This document shows positions 32,683-33,531 of a stretch of DNA of 33,531 bases, piece after piece; position 1 is the first letter of the stretch; every line of letters starts with the position of its first letter. A model generated the notes under the pieces. That model saw nothing but the letters and a program-made list of their open reading frames with translations. It ran no database searches and had not been told where the DNA came from. Source of the stretch: Draconibacterium orientale. Its GTDB lineage: Bacteria; Bacteroidota; Bacteroidia; Bacteroidales; FEN-979. The stretch is taken from the NCBI GenBank assembly GCA_020719165.1, contig DYQT01000012.1, positions 1 to 33,531 of the forward strand, read 5' to 3'. The position numbers were made by a program, and so were the translations under genes.

Positions 32683-33465
32683 TTACATTCCTTTCGTATT
32701 AATAACGAGATTAACAAAATTATAGGGCGGCAAAGTGCCAACATATTTGAAGGTCATCAATCCTCCAAATTTTTCATCGAGGTCATTCACCGCCTTGTCA
32801 AATGCCGGTTCAATGCTGTTTTTAATCAGAAAGGCCGCGTTGAGGATCATCATCTCGCCATAGTTATCGTTCTGTTTAAAGTCTTCCGACAAGGGATTCA
32901 GCATTGACAGAATGGTTGCTTTATACCCCTCCTTTTCCTTTTTTAACGCTTCTGCAACCATTTCTCCGATCTTCATACGCTGATAATGTGTTTTATCAAC
33001 GGGAAGATTAATTAATTTTCCTTTGAGTGTCCTGATTTCATCATATTTCTCCAGTATGCTTTCATACATGGCAGCATCATGCGCAAGAATTTTCAGACCC
33101 AGCTCTTTTTTACCATCCATCTTTACCAGCAGGTCGTCGAATTTGCTGTAATCCTTTTCAAGGATTCTCTTGATCCCCGAGTCGTCGTTATGTTCTGAAA
33201 TTGTTGAAAACCGCACAGGAAGAACGGTAAAACGCTTCATCATCTCTTCCAGAACCTTTTCATGTGCAATCATATTTACCCTTCGGGCTTCATAAATAAT
33301 GATTGGCGAATTACTGACAACTGCCGTGATGCCATTGTATTCGATTCCGTACACCAGGTCGGCACGGGTACCGATTCCGATGTGGCCAAATTCAATCGGG
33401 CCGGAATGCCTGATGATCCCGTAAATATACTTTCCTTCCTTCGGAATTTCAACTTCAGTTCCCAT
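32683..33465 (-). CDS. Gas vesicle protein GvpF/GvpL, paralogue 1
   Basis: The track starts at 33510, but the ATG at 33465 (MGTEVEIPKEGKYIYGIIRH) brings the protein to a normal length of 260 residues; an AGAGGA lies rather far (about 17 bases) upstream of it, so the longer start is not excluded. Family motifs are YIYGII, TAVVSNSPIII, RFTVLPVRFSTISEHNDDSG and KKELGLKILAH. The C-terminus has NAAFLIKNSIEPAFDKAV and VGTLPPYNFVNLVI. It is the first visible gene of the gas vesicle operon, which very likely continues beyond the right edge. Confidence 0.9.
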   Translation of the reverse strand: MGTEVEIPKEGKYIYGIIRHSGPIEFGHIGIGTRADLVYGIEYNGITAVVSNSPIIIYEARRVNMIAHEKVLEEMMKRFTVLPVRFSTISEHNDDSGIKRILEKDYSKFDDLLVKMDGKKELGLKILAHDAAMYESILEKYDEIRTLKGKLINLPVDKTHYQRMKIGEMVAEALKKEKEGYKATILSMLNPLSEDFKQNDNYGEMMILNAAFLIKNSIEPAFDKAVNDLDEKFGGLMTFKYVGTLPPYNFVNLVINTKGM

Positions 33466-33531
33466 GATCAGTTTTGTATTAGTCCTCTCGTTTTGTCGAA
33501 CGAACATCAAAACAGATAACTTTGGTTCAAA

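Noticed and set aside
32371-32907. 178-residue plus-strand ORF across gvpO, gvpG and gvpF/L
   Set aside because: It spans three convincing gas vesicle genes in antisense and is a serine-rich low-complexity translation, so it is a shadow.

Overview
The window looks like chromosomal DNA of a Bacteroidota bacterium, probably Bacteroidales-like. Four things point there: a type IX secretion (Por) C-terminal sorting domain; promoter elements of the TAnnTTTG type; a sigma/anti-sigma/DUF4252 trio; and family members whose sequences look like Bacteroidota versions (HHH-protein C-terminus, POT transporter, TIGR01212 radical SAM enzyme). No rRNA, intact tRNA, insertion sequence, phage gene or CRISPR array was seen.

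Layout. (1) 1-583: C-terminal end of a helix-hairpin-helix protein, closed by a hairpin terminator. (2) 679-2310 (minus): ECF sigma factor, membrane anti-sigma-like protein and DUF4252 protein. (3) 2474-5418 (plus): POT-family peptide transporter with its own promoter and terminator, then a TIGR01212 radical SAM protein. (4) 5409-16426 (minus): a long run read in the order guaB, three periplasmic foldase/PPIase-type proteins, a MoxR ATPase, pstS-pstC-pstA-pstB and a GPP34-domain protein. (5) 16743-20928 (plus): a T9SS-exported surface protein, a cyclophilin-type PPIase and an NhaD-type Na+/H+ antiporter, followed by a G-rich heptamer tandem array. (6) 21039-25197 (minus): an LEA-type-2-like lipoprotein and a large GH38 alpha-mannosidase-like enzyme. 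(7) 25194-29858 (minus): a signalling block read as hybrid PAS histidine kinase, PAS histidine kinase and response regulator with overlapping or nearly touching genes. (8) 29984-33465 (minus): part of a gas vesicle gene cluster, read gvpF/L - gvpG - gvpO - gvpF/L - gvpA-family - gvpF/L - gvpK. It runs off the right edge, so the major GvpA and GvpN are not visible here.

How it fits together. The most noteworthy part is the right third. A gas vesicle (buoyancy) operon with three divergent GvpF/L paralogues and one minor-type GvpA-family protein lies directly upstream, on the same strand, of a three-gene phospho-signalling module. The hybrid kinase starts with a PocR-like sensory region. A link between the two is inferred from position only. 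Other unusual signals are a GGGACAC heptamer array with a G-quadruplex pattern starting at the nhaD stop codon, an octamer array inside the GH38 coding sequence next to the catalytic motif, and a perfect 11-bp dyad behind a TACATTTG promoter element. All calls come from reading the sequence; no database search was run.
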